From Trichobilharzia regenti (Eukaryota; Platyhelminthes; Trematoda; Strigeidida; Schistosomatidae), in NCBI GenBank assembly GCA_944472135.2, contig OX235264.1, positions 121,239,809 through 121,303,808 on the forward strand: a stretch of DNA of 64,000 nucleotides, given 5' to 3'. Below the pieces are notes generated by a model that had not been told where the DNA came from, searched no databases, and worked only from the letters and a program-made list of their open reading frames with translations. Each line of letters begins with the position of its first letter. Position 1 is the stretch's first letter. The position numbers were made by a program, and so were the translations under genes. This document shows, one piece after another, positions 1-10,639 of this stretch.

Positions 1-397
1 TTTTCTTTCAAAAGAATGGTTACTGAGCAAAAAATACTCTTTTCGATAAGCTCTACTTCATCAGGTTCTGCAGTTATGCATCCATAATAGTGAATGAATT
101 AGCTGTTTTAACAACAACATTAATGTTGTTCAAATAACATCGAATCAATCAATAATAATATCAATGGATTACAGTTCAATAAGATCAACATAACAATACA
201 CTGAATGTCAGGAAACACATTACGAAAGATAATATTACAAATTCATGAATTTGCAGTCTCGGCTAAAGGCAAGGGCAGTAGTAATGGCTGAACTTGCTTC
301 TTCTGCTCACAAAGCAATGGATACTCCAAACGAATCGAGATAGCCACTGCTGTCTGGAGTATGTGGTACCTTGATGTTATTGACAATATATTTTGTA
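1..397 (-). mobile_element. Penelope-like element, 3' terminal part
   Basis: This is the 3' tail of a PLE in minus orientation. The same tail appears at 4750-4980, 42350-42590, 57240-57650 and 58590-58780, with a conserved block that includes two copies of an AACAACATTAATGTTGTT-like palindrome. The element continues at 906-1185, where the reverse strand encodes a broken GIY-YIG region (Cys-rich, Y-I motif). The two halves are separated by a SINE pair whose insertion duplicated about 15 bases (383-397 and 906-920). It is a dead fragment with no intact frame. The family assignment is from motif reading only. Confidence 0.65.
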
Positions 398-905
398 ATT
401 TTCAAGTTTTGGTTTTTGTAGGGATTTAGTTTGATTGGTTGAAGGATTTCATTATGAGGTGACATCAGTTAGACAGCCATTGGAAAACCTGGGAGTACTG
501 GACAGCTGTTTCATTCTAGCTCATCAGGACTCCTCAGCAGTACGCACCTCCACGGGGCGTCGAACCCAGGACCTTCTGGTTATAAGGTGAGATTGTAAAC
601 CATTGAGCCACTTGGAGCAGATCCAAGGGCCCATGAATTCTAACTTCTGCTAATTCATGACATAGCGTGACCACTTCGCAATGTCTTCTTCGATGAGTTT
701 CTGCTTCACCTTCAACATGCTGCTCCCTGCTGGTCACAGCTTCCCACTAGGGCCGCAAGTCCACGAGCTCGCCTTGCAACCAAAAGGTCCTGGGTTCGAA
801 ACCCAGCGATGCATGCGTACTGATGAGGAGTCCCAAACTAGGACGAAACAGCTGTCCAGTACTCCCAGGTTTTTCAATGGCTGTCTAACTCATGAAATCC
901 TCCAA
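398..905. repeat. Inverted pair of hammerhead SINEs inserted in a PLE
   Basis: Two SINEs of one family lie in opposite orientation: minus from about 398 to 748 and plus from about 749 to 905. Each has a pol III B-box-like GGTTCGA block followed by a hammerhead-like segment (GTACTG, CTGA, GAGTCC, GGACGAAAC). The pair is flanked by a direct repeat of ACAATATATTTTGTA at 383-397 and 906-920. That suggests a single insertion event, or two insertions in succession at one site, into the PLE. The minus copy keeps a CTGAGGA core. The plus copy has an A where the first core C should be. Confidence 0.7.
495..543 (-). ncRNA. Hammerhead ribozyme motif in SINE
   Basis: Read on the minus strand the order is GTACTG, CTGAGGA, GTCC with a loop, GAAA, a short palindromic stem III, then CAGTAC. 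Stem I (GTACTG with CAGTAC) is perfect and the CTGANGA core is kept. Stem II is weakened because the 3' arm reads GAAT rather than GGAC. The architecture is that of the Sm-alpha hammerhead. Activity is uncertain. Confidence 0.55.
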
Positions 906-1185
906 ACAATATATTTTGTACCCGGTAGATAATAGATAAGGATTCTTCAACGCTGGCCTGATTTGTGTCCGGTTTGCACCAGATGGTCTAATGTCGACCT
1001 GTTGATGGCTTTTAATACACCTTTGCTTAGCCTCACTGGCAGATGTTCCCGAGGAGCACGAAAAGTCAAGTTTCTCGAGCAAAGGCTAATATAACTCGTT
1101 GCTCCACAGGCGCAGTTGAATTGGCAGATACAATCAGAAGTGGCTAGTCTAGGTACTTCTTTTGTCCTACCTGATTAAATGCAAG
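906..1185 (-). mobile_element. PLE fragment, GIY-YIG region
   Basis: This continues the PLE at 1-397 beyond the SINE insertion. The reverse strand encodes a degenerate GIY-YIG endonuclease module: a short cysteine motif, a SYI-type motif and a downstream arginine-rich helix. It matches the homologous stretches at 4380-4560 and 57720-57900. Frames are broken, so it is non-functional. Confidence 0.6.
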
Positions 1186-1194
1186 AATATAGTT

Positions 1195-1480
1195 ATAAAT
1201 AAAGAGGGTGTTGAGAGTCCGAAGAGAGTATAAGTTTAAGTGTTTGTTTAGAGACACCTGCACTTATCATGTTGACAGCTTTTTTAACTGCTCGTCTCAG
1301 TATAACAAAGTCATTCATCGGCATTCCAGGAAAGAATAAGGTAGGTGGGTGGGGGGAGCAATAAAGAAGGTGGGTAGGATACAAGAATTAACAAACTTAG
1401 CAAGTGGACATTGAGTGTCACCAATTGTCTGAACCTCTTTATATGGAAGGTTGGAAGAAACATCTTTCTACAAATAAATA
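1195..1480 (-). mobile_element. CR1 LINE fragment (reverse transcriptase C-terminal part)
   Basis: The minus strand parallels the C-terminal region of the CR1 polyprotein at 31606-33522: the same order of a 'LLKF/LILVSY..P' block, a Pro-Gly-containing block and 'VILRR'. The similarity is visible at DNA level with 31790-32060. Several frameshifts and a G-rich expansion near 1345 show that it is an old copy. Confidence 0.6.
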
Positions 1481-1499
1481 TAATTGTGGTAAGATCAGA

Positions 1500-2450
1500 A
1501 AAGATCAAGCGATCACAGTATGGTGGAACAGGGTGAAATTATTAGGAAGTGATATGGTTAGGTGGAGAGATAGGTTAATCATTGAAACTTTGTTAACTGA
1601 ATCAATACCAGACATCTGTAGTCGAAATTACTGAAAGCATATGCTTGATTTATTGATTGTTTTCGACATAAAACTATGCACAGATATACACCAGTGAAAG
1701 TTGCCACTCTTCCTCTCCATTTAACACACAAACCAAGACAAGAAAGTAAAGAGAGACTCATCAGAAGACGGATGTTAAACAGAAATGTGAGCTAGGTGAA
1801 ATGAATAATATTACTATTGAACAATACAGTTTTGTTCGATATGACAAATCACAAAGAGTGAATGCATCTGAGCTAGCCATCACTGAGCGAAGAAGATTTT
1901 GGGCCATACCACCAATTGCCTCCATCCATTATTGGTTCCTGTTATCCCGAGGACACCAACCAGACAGCTGTCAACACATCCCTACGTGACTGGCTAGTTG
2001 GCTAGCTCAAACTAACGGTTATGGATTTCATTGACTGATGAAGACATATTCTCTCGTCTGGCCGTCACTGCCTCTTTTTCAACTTCATTCATTATATGTC
2101 AGCAGCTAACACTACCCACCCGACCCGTCAAGGAAGGCGATTGGTGGCTAGACATTCGTGACACATGTCCTAATTATCTCAATCGATTTAACTAGACAAC
2201 CTCGCCAACTGATTTTCCCTCTCTACCTACCTCTCGGATATATGGCGAACTGTGATGCAAAACAAGAGGGATTAAGGACTTGTAAAGCTAGTTAGAAAGT
2301 CATGTAAGCAACCTGTGACATCATAATGATCAATAAACTATACTCAAAATATCATCCAGTTATCACTTAGTGTTGTAACATCACTGTGTTACATCGAATA
2401 AACTTGAGTAATATTAAATTATATTTTTACCATAATGTCTAAATTCTATT
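1500..2450 (+). repeat. PLE-tail-like repeat region, degenerate
   Basis: No convincing gene is present. The first part (about 1510-1630) resembles 3340-3480 and 6030-6180, a block with a 'GTGAGA..TTAGG..GATAT.GTTAGGTGGAGAGA' consensus that follows PLE coding remnants elsewhere in the window. The end (2320-2360), 'CAATAAACTATACTCAAAATATCATC', matches the PLE tail form seen near 6300 and 37750. The central part is unassigned. Confidence 0.4.
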
Positions 2451-2589
2451 CCTTATACCAAAATAATTTCTTAAATAGTTGAATAATCTGTGAGTGATAA
2501 AAAGGACTTGAAACTGTTTACTTATCGGTTAATCGGCTAACTGTTTTACTGATTTATATACTGACTGACTAATTTTCAAGATTGATCAC

Positions 2590-2765
2590 GAATTGACTTC
2601 ATCTAGAGAGCCACTGGAATCCCGGAAGTATTGGATGACCATTTCTTCCTTGTCTTAGACTCTTCTGACATACGCATCCGTGACCCAACCAGGATTCAAA
2701 ACTAAAATCTTCAAGCTATGCGGCTAGTTATTAGGCCACTCAGCCACTGGTGACCACTCAAAGTA
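2590..2765 (-). repeat. Hammerhead SINE, degenerate copy
   Basis: Read on the minus strand it shows the B-box-like block, then the segment around GTATGTCAGAAGAGTC and the 'TCCAATACTTCC' block of the hammerhead SINE family. The ribozyme core is heavily mutated. No flanking duplication was recognised. Confidence 0.5.
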
Positions 2766-3024
2766 ACCATTACAGTCTTCGTATAAAGGAGGGACATCAG
2801 AAGAGGCCTTACGTAGAATTCTCTCAGTGAGGCTGGAATTAGAGGGACATTTAAACCAACCAACCAACCAACAAACTCTCTCAGAGATAAACTTTTTAGC
2901 CTTAAGAACTTCAATAGATCCAATTAGTAAAAATAATATAATTTACCAAATACCATGTCAGTGATTGTGGATGAGGTTAATTATGTAGGTCAGTCAAAAC
3001 TAGTATTTTTATTTATTTATTTAT

Positions 3025-3205
3025 TTTTGGTAACAGCTTGATTCCACACTGTATTTTTGGTACAAGTATGGAATTTTCAGCATGGATATAGGTAGCCCAA
3101 ATTTTGCAGGCCGACCATAGATATCTGGTGGCGTCGGTGTGGGCTCGAACCCCGGACCATGTGCATGGTCGTCGAGAGTCCTAACCACTGTGCCACCGAC
3201 GCACA
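3025..3205 (-). repeat. tRNA-derived SINE with CR1-like tail (SINE-2)
   Basis: On the minus strand the element begins with a tRNA-like head: 'GCGTCGGTGGCACAGTGGTT' carries the A-box region and 'GGGGTTCGA' the B-box. It continues through a short body and ends 'TTGTACCAAAAATACAGTG' and 'TGGAATCAAGCTGTTACC'. Two other copies lie at 37222-37410 and 57957-58135. The tail resembles the 3' end of the CR1 element at 31169-34438. Confidence 0.75.
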
Positions 3206-3339
3206 GTAGATCGGGGTCAACTAGATTATTCGAGCATACAAATTTAGCCAGACCTACAATAATTGAGCCTGTTAACTTAAATAACCTGGAATAAAGCTCA
3301 GCCACTGCACTACATTCACTTGCATGTAATCATACATCA

Positions 3340-3690
3340 ACAGTGTGGCACAGGGTGAGAGTATTAAAAGGCGATATAGTTAGGAGGAGAGAGAGAGACA
3401 GACAGACAGAAAAGTTAGTCACTGAAGCTTAGCTTATCGATTCAACACCTCACATGTACAATCGTAATGATGCAACGCCTATATTGGAGATATACAAAAT
3501 GGGCGACAAAAAATAAGGGGTAGATGGTAGAAAGAGAGGAAATATATATAAGACAAATTGTGAAAACGTGTGAATAAAATTGATATGATCATGAGTGGCA
3601 GTAATTTATACTCGAAATGTCACCCAGCTGTTAATACTCCATCGCTGTTTGATTTTTAAAATAAACTTATCTAATGTCAATTCTGTCCCT
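3340..3690 (+). repeat. PLE-tail-like repeat, degenerate
   Basis: The sequence resembles 1510-1640 and 6030-6340: a 'GGTGAGAGTATTA' block, a run of GAGA/GACA repeats, and a terminal 'ATACTCGAAATGTCACCCAG' block. No coding capacity can be supported. Confidence 0.4.
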
Positions 3691-3716
3691 CTACACTGAT
3701 AAGAAACTTGGTCAGT

Positions 3717-3965
3717 ATGTCACTGGAAGGATCTCTAACGCGCCAGACCCTTGAGTGAAGTCCGAATTGGATGCGACAAGTAGGTTGTGCGAGGGTTGAG
3801 GGTGACAATGCAAGAGATCGTGTGAGGAAGAGATGAAACAGTCTGGTCAACCGTGAAACCAGCTGAAGAGGACAGCAGAAAATAGAACAAAGTGGAGATG
3901 TGTTACTGAAGCCCTATGTTCCACTCGGAACCCAATGGGACAATCATAATAATACCAATAATAAA
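3717..3965 (+). mobile_element. RTE LINE 3' end
   Basis: This is the terminal piece of an RTE-type non-LTR element. The end 'GAAGCCCTATGTTCCACTCG' followed by 'GAACCCAATGGGACAATCATAATAAT' matches, in the other orientation, the RTE ends near 21935, 26235 and 54385. The 3' terminus is an (AAT)-rich microsatellite, as is usual for RTE elements. It is 5'-truncated to roughly 250 bases. Confidence 0.65.
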
Positions 3966-4034
3966 TATGGAACTGTATCGTACCACAATGCCCAAGCTTT
4001 ACACTTATATTAATAGTCCTGTAGGAGGTCGATC

Positions 4035-4165
4035 GCGAGCCTGAATATCTCAGTGGTAACATGTCTTACTGCAGCACTGGTTGAGATGACGTTGGAATCT
4101 CAACAGGGACATGAGTCCCTTCAAGATTTGAGTTAAACCTTGCTAACGACTGCCACCAAGCACGG
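4035..4165 (+). repeat. tRNA-like SINE fragment (third SINE family)
   Basis: 'GAGCCTGAATATCTCAGTGG' followed by 'TAACATGTCTTACTGCAGCACTGG' resembles a tRNA 5' half with an A-box. The following 'CATGAGTCCCTTCAAG' block recurs at 56870-56950. Related copies are at 38560-38880 and 56500-57160. Confidence 0.45.
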
Positions 4166-4189
4166 AACACGGGTCCGATTTCTTCCAAT

Positions 4190-4985
4190 CATCTTACATT
4201 AATTCTGAATTCCAAAGTTTCCAACAGTTCTCTGACTAAAATTATTTCATGATCAAAGAAGAAAGTATCAATCAAATCTCTGCTGGAGAACTACACATTT
4301 TATTCTCTACACGATCGATGGTGCTACCTCGACTGAAAGATGAAGTACCTAGACTAGCTAGCCACTTCTAATTGTATCTACCAATTCAACTGCGCTTGTG
4401 GTGGGGTGAGTTATATCGGCCATTGTTCTAGGGACTTGATTTTTCGTGTTCGCTCGAGAATATATCCCAGTATGGCTAAGTAAAGGTGTAGTGAAAACCA
4501 TTAATAGTTCGATGTTAGACCATATGGTAGAAACCAGCTACAAAGCTAGCCACCAGTGAAGAAACCTTCTCTATCATCTACTGGGTGCCTAATAAATTGC
4601 CAAAAACATCGAAGCAGTGCATGCTGCAAACAGCAGAAGCTATTGCAATTCGCCTCAAACAACCAGTGCTCTGTGTTAAAAAAAAACACGTCCAGCCAGC
4701 CCTGGCCTGCCTTCAGTAGAGACTATAGATTTATAAATTTGTAATATTATCCTTCCTAATTTTTCTGACATTCCGTGTGTATTGTTATGTTGATGCTGTT
4801 GGACTGTAATCTGTCAATATTATTGATTCTATGTTATTTAAACAGCAACATTAATGTTGTTCATAACACTAATTCATTCATTCATTCACTATAATGGATG
4901 GATATACAACTAGAGAACCTGATGAAGAAGAGCAGGTTATAGAAAAGAGTATTCTTTGTTCAGTATCCATTCTTTTGAAAACCAA
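4190..4985 (+). mobile_element. Penelope-like element, 3' part with GIY-YIG remnant
   Basis: From about 4380 the plus strand encodes a degenerate GIY-YIG module (cysteine pair, 'SYIGH', 'RV'). A C-terminal helix ending in 'AIAIR'-like residues follows, then the PLE 3' tail to 4985. Stop codons interrupt it. The tail contains 'CCTGATGAAGAAGAGCAGG' plus 'TTATAGAAAAG', a degraded hammerhead-like block also seen near 30-60 (minus) and 42540. Confidence 0.65.
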
Positions 4986-5024
4986 TTAGTTCAAAAATTA
5001 ATTTCCATGAATATGCTTACTTAC

Positions 5025-5168
5025 CTTAGATCTTAACCAATTCATAAAGTTTGTTGGACAATGTTCAATAAAAAATTTTTTACTTATCGCTACACATTCT
5101 GCACCATCTGAGACTAATGAAACTGAAGTTGTCCCACCGAATGGTTCAAAGACAATGGATTCCAGTCC
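5025..5168 (-). CDS. CNBD2-like gene, exon H (last exon seen)
   Basis: 144 bases, 48 codons, phase 0 at both ends. The acceptor is AG just above 5168 (CCCATCAG) and the donor is GTAAGT just below 5025. The peptide runs from GLESIVFEPF through SVSLVSDGAECVAISKKFF to NWLRSK. This is the end of the second cyclic-nucleotide-binding fold, and the 'SLVSDGAEC..ISKKFF' strand-helix pattern fits CNBD2-type proteins. The phosphate-binding cassette Gly-Glu and Arg are not recognisable here, so nucleotide binding by this second fold is doubtful. Further 3' exons must lie beyond the window or below 5 kb, where I see none. Confidence 0.8.
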
Positions 5169-5379
5169 CTGATGGGAATGGGAAAAGACAAAAACACAAA
5201 TGTTACCACTTTGAGATTTGATTAAATAAGGCTGATAAGATAATCCTGACAATGTTGATAATGTTGACAAGTTGTTGAATCGCGCATCAGTAGACTGTCG
5301 AATGATGAATTTTTAGGTAGTTCATATGTGTGCACAGTATCAAAGATTTCACTAACTCTGGACATTTGTTGGCCCTTTT

Positions 5380-5580
5380 CTGAAAAACGTTCTAAAATTT
5401 CACCGTCTTTTTATTGATATAAGTATAAAACTTAAGCACTGTGGTGGGAGAGTACAACTTCATAATAGATAAGATTTTATTTTGATAAAATCACACAGTG
5501 TTTGTTGTACAGTAATATTAAGTGATGATAACGCTTCGAGCACAAATTATTACTGCTCATAATAATATCAAGTCACTCAT
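5380..5580 (-). repeat. PLE terminal repeat fragment
   Basis: The reverse strand matches 37735-37890, sharing 'ACAACAAACACTGTGTGATT' and the flanking 'AAAATAAAATCTTATC' block, and more loosely 9130-9320. It is the terminal repeat of one PLE family without coding sequence. Confidence 0.5.
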
Positions 5581-5689
5581 TCACACAACTTTTTTCCTTC
5601 ATTTATATACATGAGTGAAAATTGATGCGATTAGACATTTGAAAAAAAATCAATATAAGATAAAGTACATTCACAAATAATATGAGTGT

Positions 5690-6345
5690 TATTGATCAAA
5701 TACAATCAGATAGGGACATCTGCAGCCCTACGTAGGATTATCAATAGAGCAGGAATTACGGTGGTATTCAAATCTACAAACTCATTCAGAGACAAGATCT
5801 GTAGGTTAAAAGGCCCTGTTGACCCAATAAAATCAAATAATTCACAAAATACCTTGCAATGACTGAGAGATCAACTACATAGATCAGACTAGTAGATCGG
5901 GGTAATCAGATTGTCGGAACATAAGAATTTAGCTGGGGTTAGACTGGTTGACGCCTCTCGCGGAGATAAGTAATTTATAAAAAAGCTCAGCACTATATTG
6001 CACTGCAGGCATTAACAACGCACAATCACAGACAATGGATTGGGAAGGAGAGGGCTAAAATTCTAAGCAGTAAGTAATACAGGTAGGTGGTATCTAGGTG
6101 GAGAGAGATTGAGAGGTTGATTACTTAATCCTTGTTCATCGAGTCTACTTATGCAACTAATGCAACAGGATGCAATGACTCATTACTCATACCGGAAATA
6201 TAGAAAACACTTGTACCAACCAGTCAAATCAAGTGATGGAAAGTAATGGAATTATATAAACGAAGTTAGGAAGTTGAGTGAGTAACTTGATATGATTATG
6301 AGAAGCAATAAATTGTGCTCAAAACGTCATCAGTAAATATTACTG
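5690..6345 (+). mobile_element. PLE fragment, coding remnant and tail
   Basis: 5725-5850 encodes a short PLE linker peptide (ALRRIINRAGITVVFKST, then NSFRDK) with the spacing found upstream of GIY-YIG domains. The same segment is on the minus strand at 36590-36800. The rest is the non-coding tail, ending near 'TTGTGCTCAAAACGTCATC'. The GIY-YIG domain itself is missing. Confidence 0.55.
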
Positions 6346-7245
6346 TGGTTTGGAGAAGCTTGACTCGTACGCGTTTAGGAAGACTGCTTTGTTTTCTATA
6401 GACGACTTTGAAGTTTGTTTGGGGTGTAGCTTGGTGTCCGGAATCTATCAGATGTTCTAAGATAGAGCTGTGGGGGCATCGTTTTTCTGCTTCGTGAAAC
6501 CATGCAGGTAAGTGTTCGGTGATACATTTGGAAAGAAAGAAAACGCTCGGTACGGCTGACATACCTGGCTCAACATGAGCAGGTGAATTGGCCGATAGAC
6601 ACTGATGAGACTAGTCAACAGTGGTAGCTTATCCTTCACGTTAGTACGAATAACAGGTTTTGTGGAGAAGGTTAGTCTTTGTTCAGCTGCGAAGAAGGTC
6701 TTCTTAATTGAACGCGACAGTCGATTTTTCAATGTTTCTGCAGATGTGTCTCCGTCGAATTGAAGATTCATGCAGAGGAGCTTTTTCAGGACGCCAAGCA
6801 TGGGCGGCTTTCGCGGTCTAGGACTCATGGAATCTGCAACAAACCGTCTTGGATAACAATTGTCGACGAGGATTCTCTTCAGATTGTCTGGTTCATCTTC
6901 CATGGTATCAGGGGTGCAAATTCTGCCAACCCTATAGCTGAGTGAACGGATTAATTTTAGTTTCGTGTATATAGGTACCCAACTGTGAAAGTTAGTAAGC
7001 TTTCCGTTCTGCGTCGACTTTCTGTAAATGGATCTTCTCAGTGTTCCTTCCTGTTGTCGTCTTGTTAGTTGAACGTCAAGAAAGGATATTTTGGAGTTAG
7101 GCTCTTTCTTTAACGTGAACTGAATTGCAGGGTGGCAGTTGTTAAAGGAATTTAAGACGTCGTCTAGATTTTCTTCATTGTTGACGATAATGAAATAGTC
7201 GTCGGTGTAAGTATTACTGTATAGCATACTATGAGACTTTATCAA
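6296..7245 (-). pseudogene. PLE reverse transcriptase and GIY-YIG, C-terminal half
   Basis: The minus strand encodes the part of a PLE protein from just before the YTDD catalytic motif ('NTYTDDYFIIV'). The 'ISFLDVQLTRR' block, the 'IYRKSTQNG' block, a basic linker and a degraded GIY-YIG C-terminus follow. The frame changes between about 6560 and 6460, so the last part is read in a second frame. The N-terminal RT motifs are absent, so the copy is 5'-truncated and inactive. The long open frame (262 codons) suggests it is younger than neighbouring PLE pieces. Confidence 0.75.
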
Positions 7246-7728
7246 AATAAATTTTACCCATAATAGGACTCAACGTGTACCTATCTTTCCCACTTCGTAG
7301 GGTCTTCCGTGTGATCCAGTTCACTACAACCAGAATGAGCATTGGTGATTAATTAATTAATCAATTAATTAGATAATTTGATTTACATTTAAAATATGTT
7401 AGAGGAACTTACAAAAACACTATTCGGTTCCAATGTTTTCAATTCAATGAATATCTTATTATCTTTGCTATTTGATTGTTTGCGTGAATTTTGAATAGTC
7501 GTGCTCTAGGTAGTAACATAAGAAAATCAAACACAAGAAAGAAGAATAAAATAATTAGAATTCAATACAAAAGAAGTAATTTGGAAACTACTGCAATACA
7601 ACGACGTACAGTACCCAAGTCTTTATTAACCTCATGTAAACAGTTTGCTATATAAAAGTGGCATGTGTCAAGTGATCCACAACGGAAAACTCTTAGCGAG
7701 GCGTTTGAAGTACATACAGGAGTAAGAC

Positions 7729-7978
7729 TATGGTGAGAGCAGGCCGTGAGAAAATATGAGCACGGCTGATTCAACAACCAATCACAGGAGACTTAACGTA
7801 GCAAAATATGATTCGCAGATAGAGAACTCTATTTTTCGAGGAATCCCGAAGCAACCAATCAGAAGCCTGCGTTGTCTACTTGCATAAGCTATAATAATGT
7901 ATGTGAAATATATATAAATACGTGTTGATTTTCATAATAAAACGATCTGTTGCCTGGCCCTTGTCTTCTGTTGTTACA
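7729..7978 (+). mobile_element. Solo LTR (family 2) with AGAC target duplication
   Basis: 250 bases starting TATGGTGAGAGC and ending TGTTGTTACA, flanked by AGAC at 7725-7728 and 7979-7982. It contains a TATA-like 'TATATATAAATA' and an 'AATAAAACG' polyadenylation-like signal near the end, as LTRs do. Homologous LTRs are at 14425-14774 (plus) and 58239-58575 (minus). No internal gypsy region adjoins it, so it is a solo LTR left by recombination. It is shorter than the other two because of an internal deletion. Confidence 0.75.
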
Positions 7979-8039
7979 AGACAAGCTGGCTGTCTGCCTA
8001 TTATCACTGATGATATTCTTAATTTTGATAAACTGGATT

Positions 8040-8770
8040 ATGCTTCAGACTGTGGGTAGGAGTGAGAAGACAGGAATACGTTGAACCATCGATAATAAGA
8101 CTCTAGATTTGGATTTTGCGCGTGGATGATGTCACACAAACTCGAAGACTTGCAAGCCAAAACCAACACAAACTGACTGAAGATGCAGGCAGGCAGTGAA
8201 AACAGGACTGTAGGCGAACACAGAGAAGACGAAGGGAGGTGATGAAGATAACCAAACAACCAACTGCAACAACAACAACCAGCACCAATCACCATCAACG
8301 GGAGATATTTAACTGAGGTTGCCCACTCTTCTAGACAGCAAGCATCGTTTCAGCTACAAGCGGAGAAGATGAAAATGTGAAAGCCAGTCGGAATCTGAAA
8401 GGCAAGATACACCTTCATCAACCTGTAACCAGTTTGGAAATCGTCTGCACTCCACCTCAGCATAAACAGCAAGATTACAATCCTCAAAACCAGTGTCAAG
8501 TTGGTCCTTCTATACGTGTCCTTCAGAAACTTGCACTGCGCACCCGTCACGAAAAGGATTTCCAACAGCCTGTTGAAGACTTTCACCAACAGGTACCACC
8601 TTCTCTAGCTCCACACTGAAGATCGAATGGCCAGCTGGTCAAAAGAATTAGCAGTTTGAAACTCTGGCTGGTTACAAACCAACCAAGAAACGAGTGTTCA
8701 ACAAAAATGCAGGAGAAAATGGAGATAAATTGGGCATATATATTCAGGAAACAGTCGAATGACACCTCGC
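8040..8770 (+). mobile_element. RTE LINE fragment
   Basis: The sequence is the reverse complement, in degenerate form, of the RTE copies at 62560-63500 and 26600-27050. This includes the stretch with 'TGTCACACAAACTCG' and 'CATCAACGGGAGATAT' and the 'CACCAACAGG' block. It lacks the catalytic RT motifs and has stops in every frame. It represents the thumb and 3' portion of an RTE RT. Confidence 0.55.
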
Positions 8771-8774
8771 GCCA

Positions 8775-8945
8775 AATGCATTACAGCAAGAACAACAGCT
8801 TTTGCAGAATAATCTGCTACCACCGCTTATTTCTCTGACTTCTCATTAGCCGCCTATAGCCTGAATAAATCATTGACTTCATGTACAGAGACGTTTTAAC
8901 ATATTTGTAAATTTCACGTGATATCAATTCACAGGAGATTGCATA
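8775..8945 (-). repeat. PLE terminal repeat with degraded hammerhead
   Basis: Read on the minus strand it carries 'GGCGGCTAATGAGAAGTCAG' followed by 'AGAAATAAGCGG'. This parallels the motif pair at 60160-60310. The core G is replaced by A (CTAATGA). No coding sequence. Confidence 0.45.
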
Positions 8946-9129
8946 ATTAGTGAACAGTGCTCGGAAAATTATGCTTATATAGATTTTTCACAGGCAATTC
9001 CAGTTTAAACAAAGTAAACGTATGGTAAAGGAGTTGCGTAATAATAAAGAGAGGTGCGTAAGATGCACAAGATGCTGAATGACTATTAGATTGGGTAACA
9101 ATGTACTGAGTTCAACTGAAATCATAGAA

Positions 9130-9335
9130 AGAAGAGACATATTCATATGTGTGTAAAACTTGGGCACTGTGATAGTAAGTAATTCCATATTAGTTTGTTT
9201 ATTAGATATATCACACAGTGAAACAGTATTATTTACTGGATGACAAAGTTTCAAACACAATTTATTGCTGTTCATAATCATTGCATCAATTATAATCACA
9301 TGACATCGATGCTGATGACACATTTGCAGTGTGCA
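9130..9335 (-). repeat. PLE terminal repeat fragment
   Basis: The reverse strand resembles 37730-37890 and 5380-5580: a cluster of 'AGTAATATT', 'CACTGTGTGAT' and 'AAACTTGGGCACTGTG'-type blocks. It is non-coding. Confidence 0.4.
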
Positions 9336-9369
9336 ACAATAAAAGTCATGTTTCCTACCAACCTACTCA

Positions 9370-10530
9370 GATTATTCAAAGACAACACATACCAATACTG
9401 AATTTACTATGGAACATGAAAATGATCGAAAGTTCCATTTCCTCGACACTGCCATGAAAAGCCTAGAAGATGGTAACCTCCAGAGGTTAAATTGACTGGA
9501 TGCTTACATGCAATGGACAATACCTAAATTTTAATAGTTTTTGTCCAAATAGCTTTAAACGTGGACTAGTCAAACCTCTGTACTATAGAGCTAGGAGATT
9601 AGGCTTTACATAGATATTAGAGGAAGCATTTATGATTCTCGGAAAGATGTTGAAAGGCAACAGTTAAACTCAGAGGTTCATTAACATGTACGGAAGATCT
9701 GAAGGCTCAAATATTAAGCAAATCATAGTGAAGAAAAAGTTTTTATTCATTCAACTTGATTTTAAGGGTGAAAACATTGCAGAAATGGTCAACAGAAGAT
9801 TGAGAATGTCACTAGCCGGAGCGTATCCTACAGTTAAGTTGGTTCGCTTCCATCGAACAATATGCTATCTGGTGCAGTCAAAAGTTTGTTTCTATGTGCA
9901 TCCTGAGTAAAACTCACTCAATCAAACTATTCATATTATTATTACATAACTTCTTTTAACAACTGTTTGTGACAACTCATCATCTTTGTTACTATCCTAG
10001 TTTCATTAACACTTAATTTTCTTGACTTGTATTACCAACCTTCACCTGTTTAGTTAAAAGTAACCTTAACCAATTGTAATTTTGTTTGACAAACTTAATG
10101 TACACATGCATACAGAACAATGCATATATATTTGCGATTGTACAGCTAAGAAAATGAATTCACCGAAAAGAGACTCTTCGCTGATCTACGTGTTTTGTTT
10201 TCAGTCAAAAGTCGACAGATATCCTTCTCATGTTAACTCCAACTGTATATGCAAATTTACGTGAATCTGTGGGAGCAGTTACATTGGAAGAACAGAAAGA
10301 AGAAGGGCATATCTACGATTTTCTGAACATGTACCAAGAAGCCCATGTCTAAGGGGAACAAATGCTTTCACCAGTACCATCGCTAGGTTTCTCCCTGACA
10401 CGGGTCATGAGGTGGAGGTCATAAGATCGTTAAAAAATTATCGACAGACAAAAGAGTTCAATTCTCCTCAAGTTTTCTGAAGAGATCTCCATGAAGCTCC
10501 TGAAACCTTGTTTATATGTTCAGAAAAAAG
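9370..10530 (+). mobile_element. Degenerate PLE (RT end and GIY-YIG)
   Basis: Around 9395-9480 the plus strand encodes 'FTMEHENDRKFHFLD', the block that follows the YxDD motif in PLE reverse transcriptases. About 10225-10420 encodes a GIY-YIG module ('GSSYIGRTER', 'LRFSEHVPR', 'DTGHEV'). Stops and frameshifts separate the two. It belongs to the same family as 12190-13140 and 50231-50570. Confidence 0.65.
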
Positions 10531-10639
10531 CGGTTATCAGTCTTTCGTTGCCAACCTGATAACTGGATATTTTCACCCTCTCTTTCATCTGATAACGTAA
10601 TGTTGAAAGTTTCCATTGTGTATGATTATTATTGTTCGG

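Noticed and set aside
8103..8298. Cys/Leu/Val-rich open frames on the minus strand that look like secreted or membrane peptides
   Set aside because: They are shadows of the RTE fragment on the other strand. The same strings appear at 63185-63500 in the RTE 3' region.
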